In this document: positions 1-12,461 of the stretch, piece by piece
Numbering within the stretch: position 1 is the stretch's first letter
Layout of the letters: every line of letters begins with the position of its first letter
From: Cervus elaphus
Taxonomy: Eukaryota > Chordata > Mammalia > Artiodactyla > Cervidae
Direction of reading: 5' to 3'
Length of the DNA: 64,000 nt
NCBI RefSeq assembly: GCF_910594005.1
Contig: NC_057823.1
Span: forward strand, 102,410,015-102,474,014
The notes under the pieces: generated by a model
The model's database searches: none
What the model was told of the DNA's origin: nothing
Seen by the model: the letters and a program-made list of their open reading frames with translations, nothing else
Position numbers and translations under genes: made by a program

Positions 1-3000
1 CAAAGTTTATATATTTGTAAATGGATACATAAAAAAATACAAAATATGCTGTTAAAAGCAGAACTGTTTTTTTTAATAGTCATACTTTAATCTCTTACTG
101 TGATTTTCTGCCAGTATGATGAAAGCAGATCACTGTCCTTGGGTCCATGCATTATAGAGTATTTTCCAGACTGTAGAGATGGATTTCAAGCTACCTCTGA
201 CCAGTACTTATCTTAAATGTGAGTTGCATTATTCCTAGCTCCAAAAATCCTTTGATCTTTTTTAACAATGGGATGAGGAAGCTAACAATGTCTCCATTCA
301 AAATCTTTTTTGGAAAAAGTACCTTGACTAATATTGTCCTTTTCATTTACCTGCAAAAGTAAACCTAAAAGTATTTTGGTAAGCAGACATCTTTTAAAAA
401 TTAGTTAACGTTTATTTATCACAAAGTAAATTTTCATAAGGAGTTACATTTATTTTCTTTTATTAAAGAAAGTAAAAATCATCTATTAAAATGTGATTTA
501 TTAGGGTGAAATTTTACAGTAATTGTAAATAAAATCTGTCTTCAAAAAAAAGTGACAACAACAAAAAACTGTTTCAACATGTGAAACTTTGATGTTTTCT
601 GACAATGTCTATAGAGCATTAAAAAGTGAAAACAGTCATTCTAGCCAATCTTGTCTGTCCATGGAGACTCAACTAAGTTTTACAAAAATCGGTGCAGAAA
701 TCACCAATTTAGTCCAAACAGTCAATCCTCTAGCCCCATGAGGATACAACCTAAGTGTGCCTATTTGAAGATCAAAGGTAGGCTAAGACAGTTTGGAACT
801 TTGATCTTCACATGACTGTGCAGTTTCAAGTAGCACTATAGGGTCTAGTTTTTTCATCACCACTCTACTTTCCCTGTGAACCTGTGTTATCTGTTGAACT
901 GCAAGGGAAGAGATGCATGGTTGGAAAGAGAACGACAATTATGTGAGAAGCCCAGGGCAAGGACAGCTCTGGGGGAAACACATGCTTTGGTGTACATATA
1001 AGTGATTTTCCAACATAGAGATGGGATATTCCAAAATGCTTGTGCTCAGTTGAATAGCATTCAAAACACAAATTTTCAAACTTACTTTGAAAGTAAGTTT
1101 TTAGATGCATCAAATGAATTCTGAAAGAGATCATTAACCAGAATGTTATTAGTGCATTAATGATCATAGGTATCTAGATATCTATCAAAGTCTTTTTCAG
1201 GACATAATACATACAAGTTAGTGACTAAATAATTGTTATCCCACAAAAGGTAAAGAAAGCAATTATTTTGCAAATCCTGTTTTGCCAGCAAAATAGGGAA
1301 CCTCTCTTATCAGACATTTTTTAGGCATTTTTTCTTGCACTGAGATGTACTGTTATTCATAACTTGGTAGATCATGGCCACTTTGCTTCCCACAGTCTAT
1401 TACATTATGGTGCAGAATGGCATAGTACAGAGCATAGGCAGTCCTTCTGGAATAATTTTGAAATTGAAATGACCTCAGTTTGTATTTTCATATCTGCAAT
1501 GATCTACTGTCTTTGTTTGTTAATGTTAAACCTTTTATATTTTAGTTTTATCCATTTTACATTTCCTTCTATTTTCTTTCAAGGTGATTTTCAGACTGAA
1601 AAAGGCAAAACTAGTGAGGTCACTATGGAAATGACGACCAAGTCAAGTAAGCAAGCTTTTAAGTTAGCTTTTCACTGCTTCAAATAAATATCAGATAAAT
1701 TCCACCTTGTTTTTATGATGCAGTTTTATAGAGGAGGCTGATAAATCACCCAGTCAAATTTACTAAGTCTTAGAAAAATGAGGAAGATAAATTCAGGGGA
1801 GGAAAGAGCTGATATACTCTTGATTTATTAAAATATAGGCCATTCTCTTGGTCCCAGTGCTAAAAAGTATTTGGACATATATTGTTTTTGGAACATTTAA
1901 AAGAAAAAGAATCACTGTTCTGTGGGAGCTATCATAGAGTCAATGTGAATAGTATTTTCAGGATTTTCTCATCAAAAACATATTCAGAACTCAATAACTC
2001 ATTTGGAAAAGTCTTCCATACTCCTCTTGTGATTAGCAATGGAAAATGAGTTGAATGACATTCATAATAATTTGAAGTAGTTTACTAGTGTTCTGATAAT
2101 TAGTTTCATTTCACTCTAAAAGTGAGTTTTGAGGGAAATGTATCTTCTGGCTATGTACATAATTTGATCTATTCAAAATTGCATTAACTATTAGGGAGAA
2201 AAAAGATTTCATGTTACTAAATTTGCCTAGGATATGAAAAAAAAAGAATTTTCACTGATAATTTGGATGATGGGACCAGAATCAAAGGAATTTGGTCAGC
2301 TGAAGTCACATGCCTTTCATCTTGCCAGATGAAGTTTAATTGAGATAAGTATAAAATGCTATATTCAACAAATAAGCAAATAAATCAAAACATGTTAAAA
2401 ACAGGTGATCATGGATAACAGCAGCGGTGCAGAAGTCTGTGATAGATCTGCCGAAATTTGCTTTCAGGAGATCACTATGGAGCTGAAATAAAGCTGGGCC
2501 GAGTGTGGTCATCTAAAATTTTTCCCAGATATGTTGTGCGCCCTCCAAATCCCTGATTATAGCAGCTCCATTGTAAATGGACCTTTTCTGTTCTCCCTCA
2601 AGATTCACTCTTCTAATACCTTATTATTCAACCCCTGGTTTTCTACATAAGAGTCAGTTACCTCCTTTATGTCAGCTTGAGTAGCACTATATATCACCAT
2701 ATGAGGATGTATTTCCTAATAAGTATATGACCCAGTCCTAGACCCATATCTCCTGTTTTTAAAAAAGTAAAGCCTGCCATTTTCTATTTATTCATGGCAT
2801 TTATCATTTCTAACATATTTTTATCTATCCACTCTAGAGGATGACTTTCATAACTATTTGTTGAAAGAATGTTGGTTAAGTCCTGAGCTGAAGTTCTCAT
2901 ATGTGTTTTTTGGAAAACTCATTTTGCCATTGTAAGATCTAAATAGACTAGACTACTTATGGGGCTTCTTTATTTATATGTTCACTTCTGACTATACTTG

Positions 3001-3234
3001 GGCCTCAAAGTCATAGCTTCCTGTATATGGAAGAGAAGAAAATTTCATGGAAGGACATTTTATCCATTGCTTTCCCAATAATAATTTCCTCCTCTGATTC
3101 TTGATTTTCCTAAAGTGTATGTTTTAAATCCAGAGTTCCATTTTTTTTCCATTGATGCTTGCTTGAAAGTGTTCCCTTGAGTTTACACTTAAACAAGAAA
3201 AGGAGTTTAGGACCAATCCATTGCAATATGCTGG
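1..3234. other. Unassigned AT-rich DNA
   Basis: No gene, RNA gene or confidently named repeat is visible. The longest frames (minus strand 865-1167, plus strand 1364-1687) have no recognisable domain, no supporting context and AT-biased composition, and look like chance. Parts may be ancient repeats too decayed to name by eye. Confidence 0.6.
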
Positions 3235-3246
3235 AAAATTTGTTAA

Positions 3247-3506
3247 AAGTCTCTCAGTCCTGTCCAACTCTTTGTGACCCCATGGATTTGTATAGTCCGT
3301 GAAATTCTCTTCCAACCCAGGGATTGAACTCAGGTCTCCTGCATTGCAAGCGGATTCTTTACCAGCTGAGCCACCAAGGAAGCCCAAGAATATTGGAGTG
3401 GGTGGCCTATCCCTTCTCCAGGGGATCTTCCCAACCCAGGAATCAAACTGGGGTCTCCTGCACTGCAGGCAGATTCTCTACCAACTGAACTAACAGGGAA
3501 GCCAGA
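3247..3506 (-). mobile_element. Bov-A2-type dimeric SINE
   Basis: Two head-to-tail Bov-A units lie on the minus strand. On the plus strand this shows as the 'ctctttgtgacccca' tail followed by two copies of the 'ggtctcctgca...gattct' body. It is flanked by a direct repeat AAAATTTGTTAA at 3235-3246 and 3507-3518, a 12-bp target-site duplication that fixes the ends. Bov SINEs are non-coding, tRNA-related and ruminant-specific, and share their 3' end with BovB. Short frames over this block are translations of the SINE. Confidence 0.93.
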
Positions 3507-3518
3507 AAAATTTGTTAA

Positions 3519-4557
3519 GTGTTATGTATTTTATATTATTCAAAACTTATGTGAGAATTGCTTTATGTTCAGGGCATCATGCTGGAAGAGTTAAATCTAC
3601 ACTGCTAATTATTATGATAATTATTTTTATAAATCTAATGTTAATGATAATTATTAGCAAGAGAGGTCTTTATGACCATATCTGAGTATGCATTGGATCC
3701 ATTTCCTTGAAATTTAAGTAATGAATCATATAGGTTCATGAATTATGAAATAAATATTGATGTAAGATATACCTGGAATGTTTTCATATTCATGTAGCAA
3801 TTTACTGCTTTATCATGAAGTGGTGAGGTTGTAGAATATTCAAACTGCTTCCAGTATATGTCCCTTTAAATAGCATTACATTTATATATGGCTGAAGAAA
3901 GTAGTTAATAAAATCTAGGAGCAAAATTGAGAACCAGCTTTATAGAGAATGAGAACCATATTGTCTTTTTCTTCCTGTTAGATCTTATAAGTTTTTTCAT
4001 ATTTTCTTATTAGATTAGATTTAATCGAATCTTACTAGATTTTTTCATATTTTCTTATTAGATTAATCAGTTTCTCTACTACTTGTACCACGTGGAGGCA
4101 TAGAAGTTGGGCACCCACTTCTCATTTCATGCATTACAGGTGTAGCAACTGTGAAACTGATCAGTGGTCCTTCAATTCCAAATTTCAGAGAAGAAACTGA
4201 TTATTTCACTTGAGTTTGATTAATTATTTTGAGGAATACAGAGAATCATCAAATAAATATGGGTATCAACTCAAGGGTTTATTCTGAACCAAGGTAGATA
4301 TCGCAAATGCCCAAATGCTCCAAACCCTAAGCTCCCTGCTTCAAAGGCACAGTAATATTAATGTCTCAACTGCATTATCTTTAAAGCAGTGTCTTAAAAG
4401 GAATCCCATTGTTTGTTTCATTTCTCCAGCTTCTATGAAAAATGAATAAATGTGTCCTTAGAAAGCAGTCTTGCTAATAGGGTAAAATCAAGATAAACAG
4501 TGAAGACCAAATATGCCAGAATGATCTCTTCACCCATCCTAATCCTAATACCTCTCT
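3519..4557. other. Unassigned AT-rich DNA
   Basis: No gene is visible. A short near-duplicate ('tttttcatattttcttattagatta') occurs at about 3993-4017 and 4040-4064, a local direct duplication of no obvious function. On the minus strand an AATAAA preceded by 'ggttcag' lies near 4280. If the segment at 5993-6041 is an LTR start, this could be its continuation beyond the BovB, but that is speculative. Confidence 0.5.
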
Positions 4558-5992
4558 TCAGTTCAGTTCAGTTCCGTCGCTCAGTCATGTCTGACTCTTT
4601 GCGACCCCATGAATCGCAGCACGCCAGGCCTCCCTGTCCATCACCAACTCCCGGAGTTTACTCAGACTCATGCCCATCGAGTCGGTGATGCTATCCAACC
4701 ATCTCATCCTCTGTCGTCCCCTTCTCCTCCTGCCCCCAATCCCTCCCAGCATCACGGTCTTTTCCAGTGAATCAACTCTTCGCATGAAGTGGCCAAAGTA
4801 TTGGAGTTTCAGCTTCAGCATCAGTCCTTCCAATGAACACCCAGGACTGATCTCCTTTAGGATGGACTGGTTGGATCTCCTTGCAGTCCAAGCGACTCTC
4901 ATGAGTCTTCTCCAACACCATAGTTCAAAAGCATCAATTTTTAGGCACTAAGCGTTCTTCACAGTCCAACTTTCACATCCATACATGACCACTGGAAAAA
5001 CCATAGCCTTGACTAGACGGACCTTTGTTGGCAAAGTAATGTCTCTGCTTTTTAATATGCTTTCTAGGTTGGTCATAACTTTCCCTCCAAGGAGTAAGCA
5101 TCTTTTAATTTCATGGCTGCAGTCACCATCCTCAGGGATTTTGGAGCCCCGAAAAAATAAAGTCTTGACACTGTTTCCACTGTCTCCCCATCTATTTCCC
5201 ATGAGGTGATGGGACCAGATGCCATGATCTTAGTTTTCTGAATGTTGAGCTTTAATTCAACTTTTTCACCCTCCTGTTTCACTTTCATCAAGAGGCTTTT
5301 TAGTTCCTCTTCACTTTCTGCCATAAGGGTGGTGTCATCTGCATATCTGAGGTTATTGATATTTCTCCCAGCAATCTTGATTCCAGCTTGTGCTTCTTCC
5401 AGCCCAGTGTTTCTCATGATGTCCTCTGTATATAAGTTAAATAAGCAGGGTGACAATACACAGCCTTGACGTACTCCTTTTCCTATTTGGAACCAGTCTG
5501 TTGTTCCATGTCCAGTTCTAACTGTTGCTTCCTGACCTGCATACAGGTTTCTCAAGAGGCAGGTCAGGTAGTCTGGTATTCCCATCTCTTTCAGAATTTT
5601 CCACAGTTTATTGTGATCCACACAGTCGAAGGCTTTGGCATAGTCAATAAAGCAGAAATAGATGTTTTTCCAGAACTCTCTTGCTTTTTCGATGATCCAG
5701 CGGATATTGGCCATTTGATCTCTGGTTTCTCTGCCTTTTCTAAAAGCAGCTTGAACATCTGGAAGTTCTTGGTTCATGTATTGCTGAAGCCTGGCTTGGA
5801 GAATTTTGAGGATTACTTTACTAGCATGTGAGGTGAGTGCAATTGTGCGGTAGTTTGAGCATTCTTTGGGATTGCCTTTCTTAGGGATTGGAATGAAAAT
5901 GGACCTTTTCCAGTCCTGTGGCCACTGCTGGCATATTGAATGCAGCACTTTCACAGCATCATCTTTCAGAATTTGAAATGGCTCAACTGAAA
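4558..5992 (-). mobile_element. BovB (RTE) LINE, 5'-truncated, reverse transcriptase region
   Basis: The minus strand encodes most of the BovB reverse transcriptase and its C-terminal tail. Visible landmarks are IPIPKKGN, FIDYAKAFDCVDHNKLW, GVRQGC.LSP.LFN and the catalytic NLRYADDTTLMAES box with YADD intact, then the tail motifs FELWCWRRLLRVPWTARRSN-like and MDREAWRAAIHGVAKS. The 3' end on the left carries the (CAGTT)n-type tail at 4558-4575. The coding frame is broken in the tail (about 4900-5200), and an IWKTQQ segment present in other copies is missing near the start. A full BovB is about 3 kb and carries an endonuclease domain, which is absent here, so the copy is dead. It abuts an unrelated segment at 5993. 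Confidence 0.95.
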
Positions 5993-6385
5993 TTGAGCCA
6001 GTTTCAGGCCCTGGAAGGGGTCCCCCTTCCTGCAACAATATGGTGGCAATTTCTTTTCCTATCTGTGCTTTAACCCTCAATTCATGCCAACATATACATT
6101 TATTCTCTCTTCTAATACTCCTGTTATGGTAAAGGATACGTCCTCTAACCTAAAGGCAGCTCTTCTGTTTATATTCTTATAGGCCCCTCTGTTGTAATCA
6201 CCTAAACTTCTGCGAATTTTACAAAGAGGGAGCCTCTTCTTATCTCTTCCCATATTAAGGATTCTTTTAGTCCTGTTTCTGTAATCACATTGGCTTTCTC
6301 CAGAGGTACCATCATGGTATATTTCATTGATAGTACTTTTTCCAAATGTACATTTTTCAGATTCTGAAGTCAACATACATTTCAT
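5993..6385 (-). other. Possible ERV/LTR-like remnant (unidentified)
   Basis: Immediately upstream of the BovB on the minus strand lies a segment with a 'TGTTGCAGGAAG' start at about 6041, followed by a 'cccttccagggcc' stretch. This resembles the beginning of ruminant ERV LTRs as I remember them. Further upstream is a 102-codon minus-strand frame (6077-6385), rich in K/R and with no domain I can name. The LTR-like segment would be cut by the BovB insertion. This is inference only: no second LTR, primer site or gag/pol motif was found. The alternative is a chance frame in unassigned DNA. Confidence 0.25.
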
Positions 6386-6883
6386 AATAAGAGTGTATCA
6401 CAAGTGAATTGTAGTATTTTTCCTTTCTTCATGTTTCACAAACGAGTGGAAAATGTTAAAATTTAAGGCAATGCAATGTGGATGAAAATGCTATTTCTGG
6501 CAAAAGCTCGTGTTCATTTTTCTCCTCACTTTCATTTCTTATTTATCCTTCATATTACAGCTTAACTGTCTTTCTCCCAAGTGACTTAAATACCTAGGTA
6601 GTAACTATGAGTTAGAATAAGCTAATTAAATATGCAGAGTAGATTGCAGCATACAATTAAGCGCCTGGGATTCTGGAGAGAACCGAGAAGCACAAGCAGA
6701 ACTGGGTTTGGTCTGGACTGTAAGTCTTGCCAATTGTGCCAAGCTGAATGAATCCCATCACCCTGGAGAAGCTGGCTAGTTCAACCTTCTCATTTTTAAA
6801 AGAGCAAGAAAGACAAGATGGCTTACCAAGGACATCCAGCTACTTTGGGATCAAGAGCAGAACCTTATATCAGAAATGGGCAA
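6386..6883. other. Unassigned DNA
   Basis: No gene or nameable repeat is seen. Confidence 0.5.
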
Positions 6884-7090
6884 ACTTTCTATGAAAGACC
6901 AGACAGTAAACATTTTTAGGCTTTGTGGGTCATCCAGTCTCTGTTGCCTGTACTCAACAGTTGAAAAGTAGATTTAAAGCAATCAGACAATGTGTAAATG
7001 AATGGACCTGGCTCTATTCCAATAACACTTCCTCTACTAAAATCAGTGGCATGCTGAATTTGAACCACAGAATATAGTTTGCCAACCCCT
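6884..7090. mobile_element. hAT-type non-autonomous DNA transposon (MER family)
   Basis: The left end 'gggcaaacttt' and the right end, read on the complement as 'aggggttggcaaact', form imperfect terminal inverted repeats around the core GGCAAACT. The interior contains 'ttttaggctttgtgggtca', typical of a widespread mammalian hAT-Charlie MINE-like family that I recognise by pattern but cannot name with certainty. It is non-coding and about 200 bp long. No clear 8-bp target duplication remains. Confidence 0.65.
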
Positions 7091-7091
7091 G

Positions 7092-10000
7092 CCGAACAGC
7101 GCAGGGCAGAGAGCCAATTGTACAGACAATAGTGAGTTTTGTAGATGACAGTAAAGAGGACTGGGGATGTGTGACCTAAAGGCAAGGAAGGAGGAAAGTA
7201 AGATAAGAAAATACAGCACATATGGTTCCAGACTGTGTGGCCATGCTAAAAAGCATACTTTACTTTGTCAGATTAGAGTACAATACATATATTCACAATC
7301 TTACCCAAGTCAGTAAAAAAAAGGGCTTAGTGTTTGTGATTTAATACCTTGCATACTGAAACTTTCTGACATGAACAGAACCTCCTCTGATTTTAAGAGA
7401 AAAAACAAAACAAACAAACAAAATGTTCTTCCCAATCATTTCAAGGTACAGAATGCCAGGCAAAGTAAATAAAAAAGAAAAAAAGAATGGTGCTTCAAAA
7501 ATAGGTAGAACTGTTTCATAGGGAAAAACTAAGATAAATTCTTGTTTTACAGAGGCTAACTTTACATACCGGTTTCGCACAGGAAAACTTTGCTCCCTCA
7601 GGCCAGCTGAGTGGGACAGATAGGGATAAGTTATTCTAACTGAATAACAGTCACAGTAATGGGATCAGAACTGTTCCATTGTCTGTGAAGATAACAAATA
7701 TAATGACAACCCTTAGTTATCTTTTTCCATAAACAGCTTCTAGAAACTGGACCCTAGGCCTTGACCCACTTGAGATGTAAAGTGACAGAATAAAAGTTAA
7801 GCCAGTAAAAAAATCCTTGATGAAGTTTCCAGGCATACATGATCAACAAACACTAAAGCCTAAGAAATCATCTCGGAGAATGCGAGGCACCTGAACTCCG
7901 CAGCGAGCAGCCGTTGTCTCACAGCAAAATGAGTACAGATCCCACTGGCTGGGCCGGTGTTGATGTTCTGTGTTATAGGTTGTGTCAAAGACACTCTACG
8001 GGGGAGGCTGTCTACCTGCAGAAGGTCACGGAGTTAAACTGTCCACCACGCTGGCTCGGCACAGTGGCATTTATCACGGCGCTGACGCTTCTTCTACCGC
8101 AGACGGAGCCTTCTCAGGCGTGAGAAGAAACCTGGCATTTTCTGCTACCTGCGGGCTTCTGCTTTTTGAAGCCAGGAAGGGCATCTGTAGAAGTTGGCTG
8201 CCTGCATGGCAGACCATGCAAAATGCCAAGGAGAGTGATTTATGTCCCGTTCACTGAGACTGAAGAGGAAATGCAACCAGATCTTAGTCATGAAAGGTCA
8301 GGGCAATGAAACATTTTTATTACAATCTTTTAAAAGTAACCGAGGGCAAGAGACGAGCAGCTGTTTCCACAATGTACAGATTTCCACTTCATGTGGCACT
8401 TGTACCTCTACGTCCTAAATTTGATAGCTATTTAAATGCGATACCCTTTTATTCCCCCTTAAAACGTTTATATCACTGTTTTGATTTGTTTCTCCAGGGT
8501 AAAAGATTAGACTACGTTTCTTTTCTTCAACCTTTTCCTATTTTGTTAAGTGATAAAGTGTTTTTAATTAGGTGACTGGAGTACATATAGTATGAATAAT
8601 CACTGAAATTAAGAATTAAAAGTTTTGAAGTTGGAAAGAAACATGAAAATAATTCAATAGTTAAATCCCTTTTTAACAGAGGTATGAACTTGTTTCTTGA
8701 ATGTTGCTTCTAATTTTTATAACATTTGCTAACATATAAGTTGGAAATGCATAGGGGGTGACTACTACTGAGCCCACTTTTACCTAGTTTTGAGTCTGAA
8801 GGACAATTTAGTTTTTTCATTGTCCCTGTGCTCCGAAACTATTTCTCGACACCAACTTTCAATAGCACTGTGTAAGGCTCTATGGAAGACAGAATGAGTG
8901 AAACATAGACCCTGTCCTTTTAAGAGAAAAAAAGAAGTCTGAAGTTTTGCTAATTCTCTCAAAAGTCACCCATCAAATGTAGCCATTGAGTAATTTATGC
9001 ATTTATCATTATTCTACTTTCGCAGTTTCTGAACACATTTACAAGAGGAAAGGATAAAGGGAAGTTCTGTCATTGTGGCATACAGTCTAATGGACGAGAT
9101 CACGTATATAATTATACACATGAATGCCTTGTAATTCTTAAGTGGGTAATCTTCTCTAGCTGGAATAACAGAGGAAGAAAGGAAACAATGATATCTAAAT
9201 ATTTTCAATGATTCAAGTAGACTCACTATATATTTATATATATGTATTTGCACACATGCATAAATATATAAATGTATTTGCCTTGAATAGTTGGAATTAA
9301 AAAAACAGAATTGTCATGATTAGATCTAATTATAAATAACTGAATGATCAGAATCTAGTTTAATTTCAATTTAGGTATAACATGCCCATTTGAAATCATT
9401 GGATAAAAACAGAAGGTTTTGTCGCATTAATTATGTTTGATTATTAAGCTTGCTACACGTCTCATTACTTCGGTTAAAGTACAGCCAACACATATGCTCT
9501 TACAAGCTTCTTCATTTTTTTTCTCCCCCCAGGAAAAAAAGATACAAAGAAAACAAATATTGAGGTGAAAATAACAGCAAAATAGCTCTCATGTATTTTA
9601 CAATTTCATTCTTGCTTATCTTATTTGACAATTTTATAATTAAATTTCAGCAAGCACAATTACAAAAGCAAGCAAACACACCCACCAGATTCTTGCAAAC
9701 TATCCTACAAGCAGAATAGTTTTAAAGCTGTTAAGTATTATATGCTTTTTTTTTTTTTAATTCTCGATGCAGAAAAGCTATTGTATTTCACTGAAAAACA
9801 TTTTTGAGATAGATGTAAATTCACAGGAAGAGAATGAACGTGAAGTTATAAATCAAAGAAGTGTTTTTATATAATGATGGAAACAGTGAGTCACTTATTC
9901 CTTTTGGGCTCATATTTAAGCTGAGAGGATTGGATTATCCTAAGGTTTCATCCAGTTCGAGCATTATATGTTTTAGGATTTACTGCACTAGCTTCTCTTG

Positions 10001-11170
10001 CTTTTGCTTGTTTTTTTTCCTGTTAACTCACTCAACATTTACTTAAATGGAAGTTGTACCTCTGAACTAAAAACATCTCCCTTGTTAATAGCAACAGTGG
10101 GTCTAAGAATGCCCATAGATTTCTGGCAGAGCTCTAAGCTAAAAATTAGAAAGAAATAATTACAAGTTGGAGAAAAATATATTGACACTAAGAGAAGAGA
10201 AGAAGGAATGATTAGGAGAGCCACAACAAATACTTTATGAACCTCAAGAAACATCCTATAGTAGGAAAAAGAGGAGGATAGACGGACAAGACAGAGAGAA
10301 AAAGAAATCTGTTTACATCTTAACCGCCAACATCTTTTTTTTTTTTCAAAATTGGAAAAGGAAAGAAAAAATGATTTTTAAATCCCCAAAGCAATATAAC
10401 ATGTATATTTTCTCTGTGTGTATGCTTCTTTTAGCACATTGGGCAGATAAATATCTACCTGATTTTTTTAAAAAAAATAAATTTTATATTGGAAAAATAT
10501 TCACGTTTTTACAGGGAAACCCTAAGCTAACTCTTGAATTAAAAAATAGAAATAAAGGGACTGCCTGTTTCAGCTCCAGTGAAAGATGTCACTCCTATCC
10601 TTGAAGGAATACTGGACAAAGTGAAAGTTGTTAACTTTTCATTAGAGTATTGAAGTCAGAAGTCAAAGTACCACCGCGAATTCTAGAGGGACGAGTGAGT
10701 CCAGAGAGTCAGGCCTGTCATACCCTTCACTGGAGCAGAGGCAGAATGACTGTAAGCTAGTAGGAACTCTTGGATGATAATTTTGATGAATTGCCGGACG
10801 CTTCCTGAGGACACCCCGAGAGTGACAAGCTTGCAGGCGTCAGTTCTGACGCCATGGTGCATTTAACCGGATTGCAGTAAGTAGGTAAATGGACAGCGTG
10901 TGATGCCAGACAGCACTATCCTTTTATAGTCAAAGGTTGCAAGCCAGCGAATGCAGAAGGTACAGTATTGCATTCAGTATCCTACAGGTAAGAGTTATAT
11001 CAGTGCTTGGGTAAATCAATATTTAAACCCTGAGAGAATTTAAATTTTGTTTCTTTTAGATAAACCAAAGGCATTATTAGCCTCTTCCCCCCTCAACATT
11101 CCTTTTATTACTTCATGTTCTCCTTTTTATTGCACCATATTTGGATTAATTTTTTCTTCTATTAGCTTTG
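7092..11170. other. Unassigned DNA with one GC-richer block (about 7860-8290)
   Basis: No gene was identified. At 7860-8290 the DNA is noticeably richer in G+C and CpG than its AT-rich surroundings, and two overlapping plus-strand frames (7914-8123 and 7982-8257) occur there without recognisable domains. It could be an old retrocopy, a regulatory element or an unnamed repeat. A smaller CpG-containing patch lies at 10660-10960. The rest shows only AT-rich DNA and homopolymer runs (for example T runs at 9746-9757 and 10336-10346). Confidence 0.5.
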
Positions 11171-11173
11171 AAG

Positions 11174-11300
11174 CTATGCATCTTTCTTATTAGTCTTTTT
11201 CTCCTCCTTCTCCACTTATCCTCCTCTCTTGTCTTACCCTTCCCCTCTTCTACTCATCCTTATCTCCCCCTTCTCAGCCTCCTCTTTCTTCTTCTTAATA
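11174..11300. repeat. Pyrimidine-rich low-complexity tract
   Basis: About 125 bases are composed almost entirely of C and T on the plus strand, with scattered A, in repeated 'ctcctcctt'/'cttcttctt' patterns. It is non-coding. The frame 11168-11380 that reads as L/S/P-rich protein is an artefact of this composition. Confidence 0.8.
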
Positions 11301-11339
11301 TTTTTACAAGTGTTCTTTTCTGTTTTCCACATGTTTACA

Positions 11340-12455
11340 CTTTTCTTAAATTAAGACTTCAGGTTTTAGAGATGTTTTAAGTTCACAGCAAAATTAAGAG
11401 TAAGGTAGAGATATTTTCCATGTACTCTGTACCCCCATATGTGCATAATCTCCCCCGTTATCAACACCCTCCCCAAAGTAGCGTATTTGCTACAGTTGAT
11501 GAGCCTACAAACATCATAATCATCCAGAGTCCATAATAATAAGATTTATGTTTTTTGTTGCAGATTCTATGAATTTGGACAAATGAATAGATGTGTATCC
11601 TTCATTTTGGTATCATAAGCTGTGTTTTTACCACCCTAAAAATCCTCTGTCCTCCACATATTCTTCTCTACTTCCTCAAACCCTGATAGCCACTTGTTTT
11701 TAATACTGTCTCCATAGTTCTGCTTTTCTATAATAGAATGGCCCTATGGTGCGATTCATACAGTATGCAGCCATTTAGGATTAGCTTCTTTTATTTAATA
11801 AAGTAATATGCATTTAAGCTCCCTCCATGTCTTTTCATGGCTTGACATTCTTTTTAGCACTGAATAATGTTCCATTGTCTGGATGGACCTTCAGTTTATT
11901 TATCCATTCACCTACAAAGTAAATCCTGGTTACCTCCAAGTTTTGGCAATTATGAATAAGACTATTATAAACACCCACATACAGGTTTTTATGTGGCCAC
12001 AACTTTTCAAGTACTTTGGGTAAATACCAAGAGGAATGATTGCTGGATCATATAGTAAAAATGCTTAGTTTTGTAAGAAACCACCAAACGTTCCTCAGCG
12101 TAGTTCTACCATTTTGCATTTACATCAGCAATGAATGAGATTTCTTTTTGACCTACAATCACCAGAAATTGGTCTTGTATATGTTCTGGAGTGTTCAGGT
12201 ATGTAGTGGTATCTCAATGTATTTGCATTTCTCTGATGACATACGATGTGTAACATCTTTTCATATGCTTATTTGCCATCTGTACATCTTGTTTGGTGAG
12301 GTATCTATTAAAGTCTTTAAACCAATACTTAGCTGGATTGTTTGCTTACTAATTGTTCCCACAGAGAGCTTTTCTGTTGTAAGTTGTACGCTTCCAAGTG
12401 TTCTGTTTTGTTTCATCTCATTTAATGTGCAGTTTTACATTTTAAATAAGTATGG
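11340..12455 (-). mobile_element. Ancient L1 (L1M-class) 3' portion, antisense
   Basis: Read on the minus strand, this block has the order typical of old mammalian L1 3' ends. Plus-strand signatures in antisense include 'gaataatgttccattgt...ggatggacc', 'tatttatccattcacct', 'ggcaattatgaataagac', 'aagaggaatgattgctggatcatat' and 'catttctctgatgac'. These are the reverse of the usual 'acaatggaatattattcag' region. It is heavily diverged with no coding frame. The exact subfamily cannot be assigned by eye. Confidence 0.75.
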
Positions 12456-12461
12456 GGAGAC

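Noticed and set aside
5073..6080. 335-codon minus-strand frame as a single gene
   Set aside because: All but the first roughly 30 codons are BovB reverse transcriptase. The start is a non-ATG codon, and the first residues belong to an unrelated flanking segment.
11168..11380. Small membrane protein
   Set aside because: Leucine/serine-rich translation of a pyrimidine-rich low-complexity tract.
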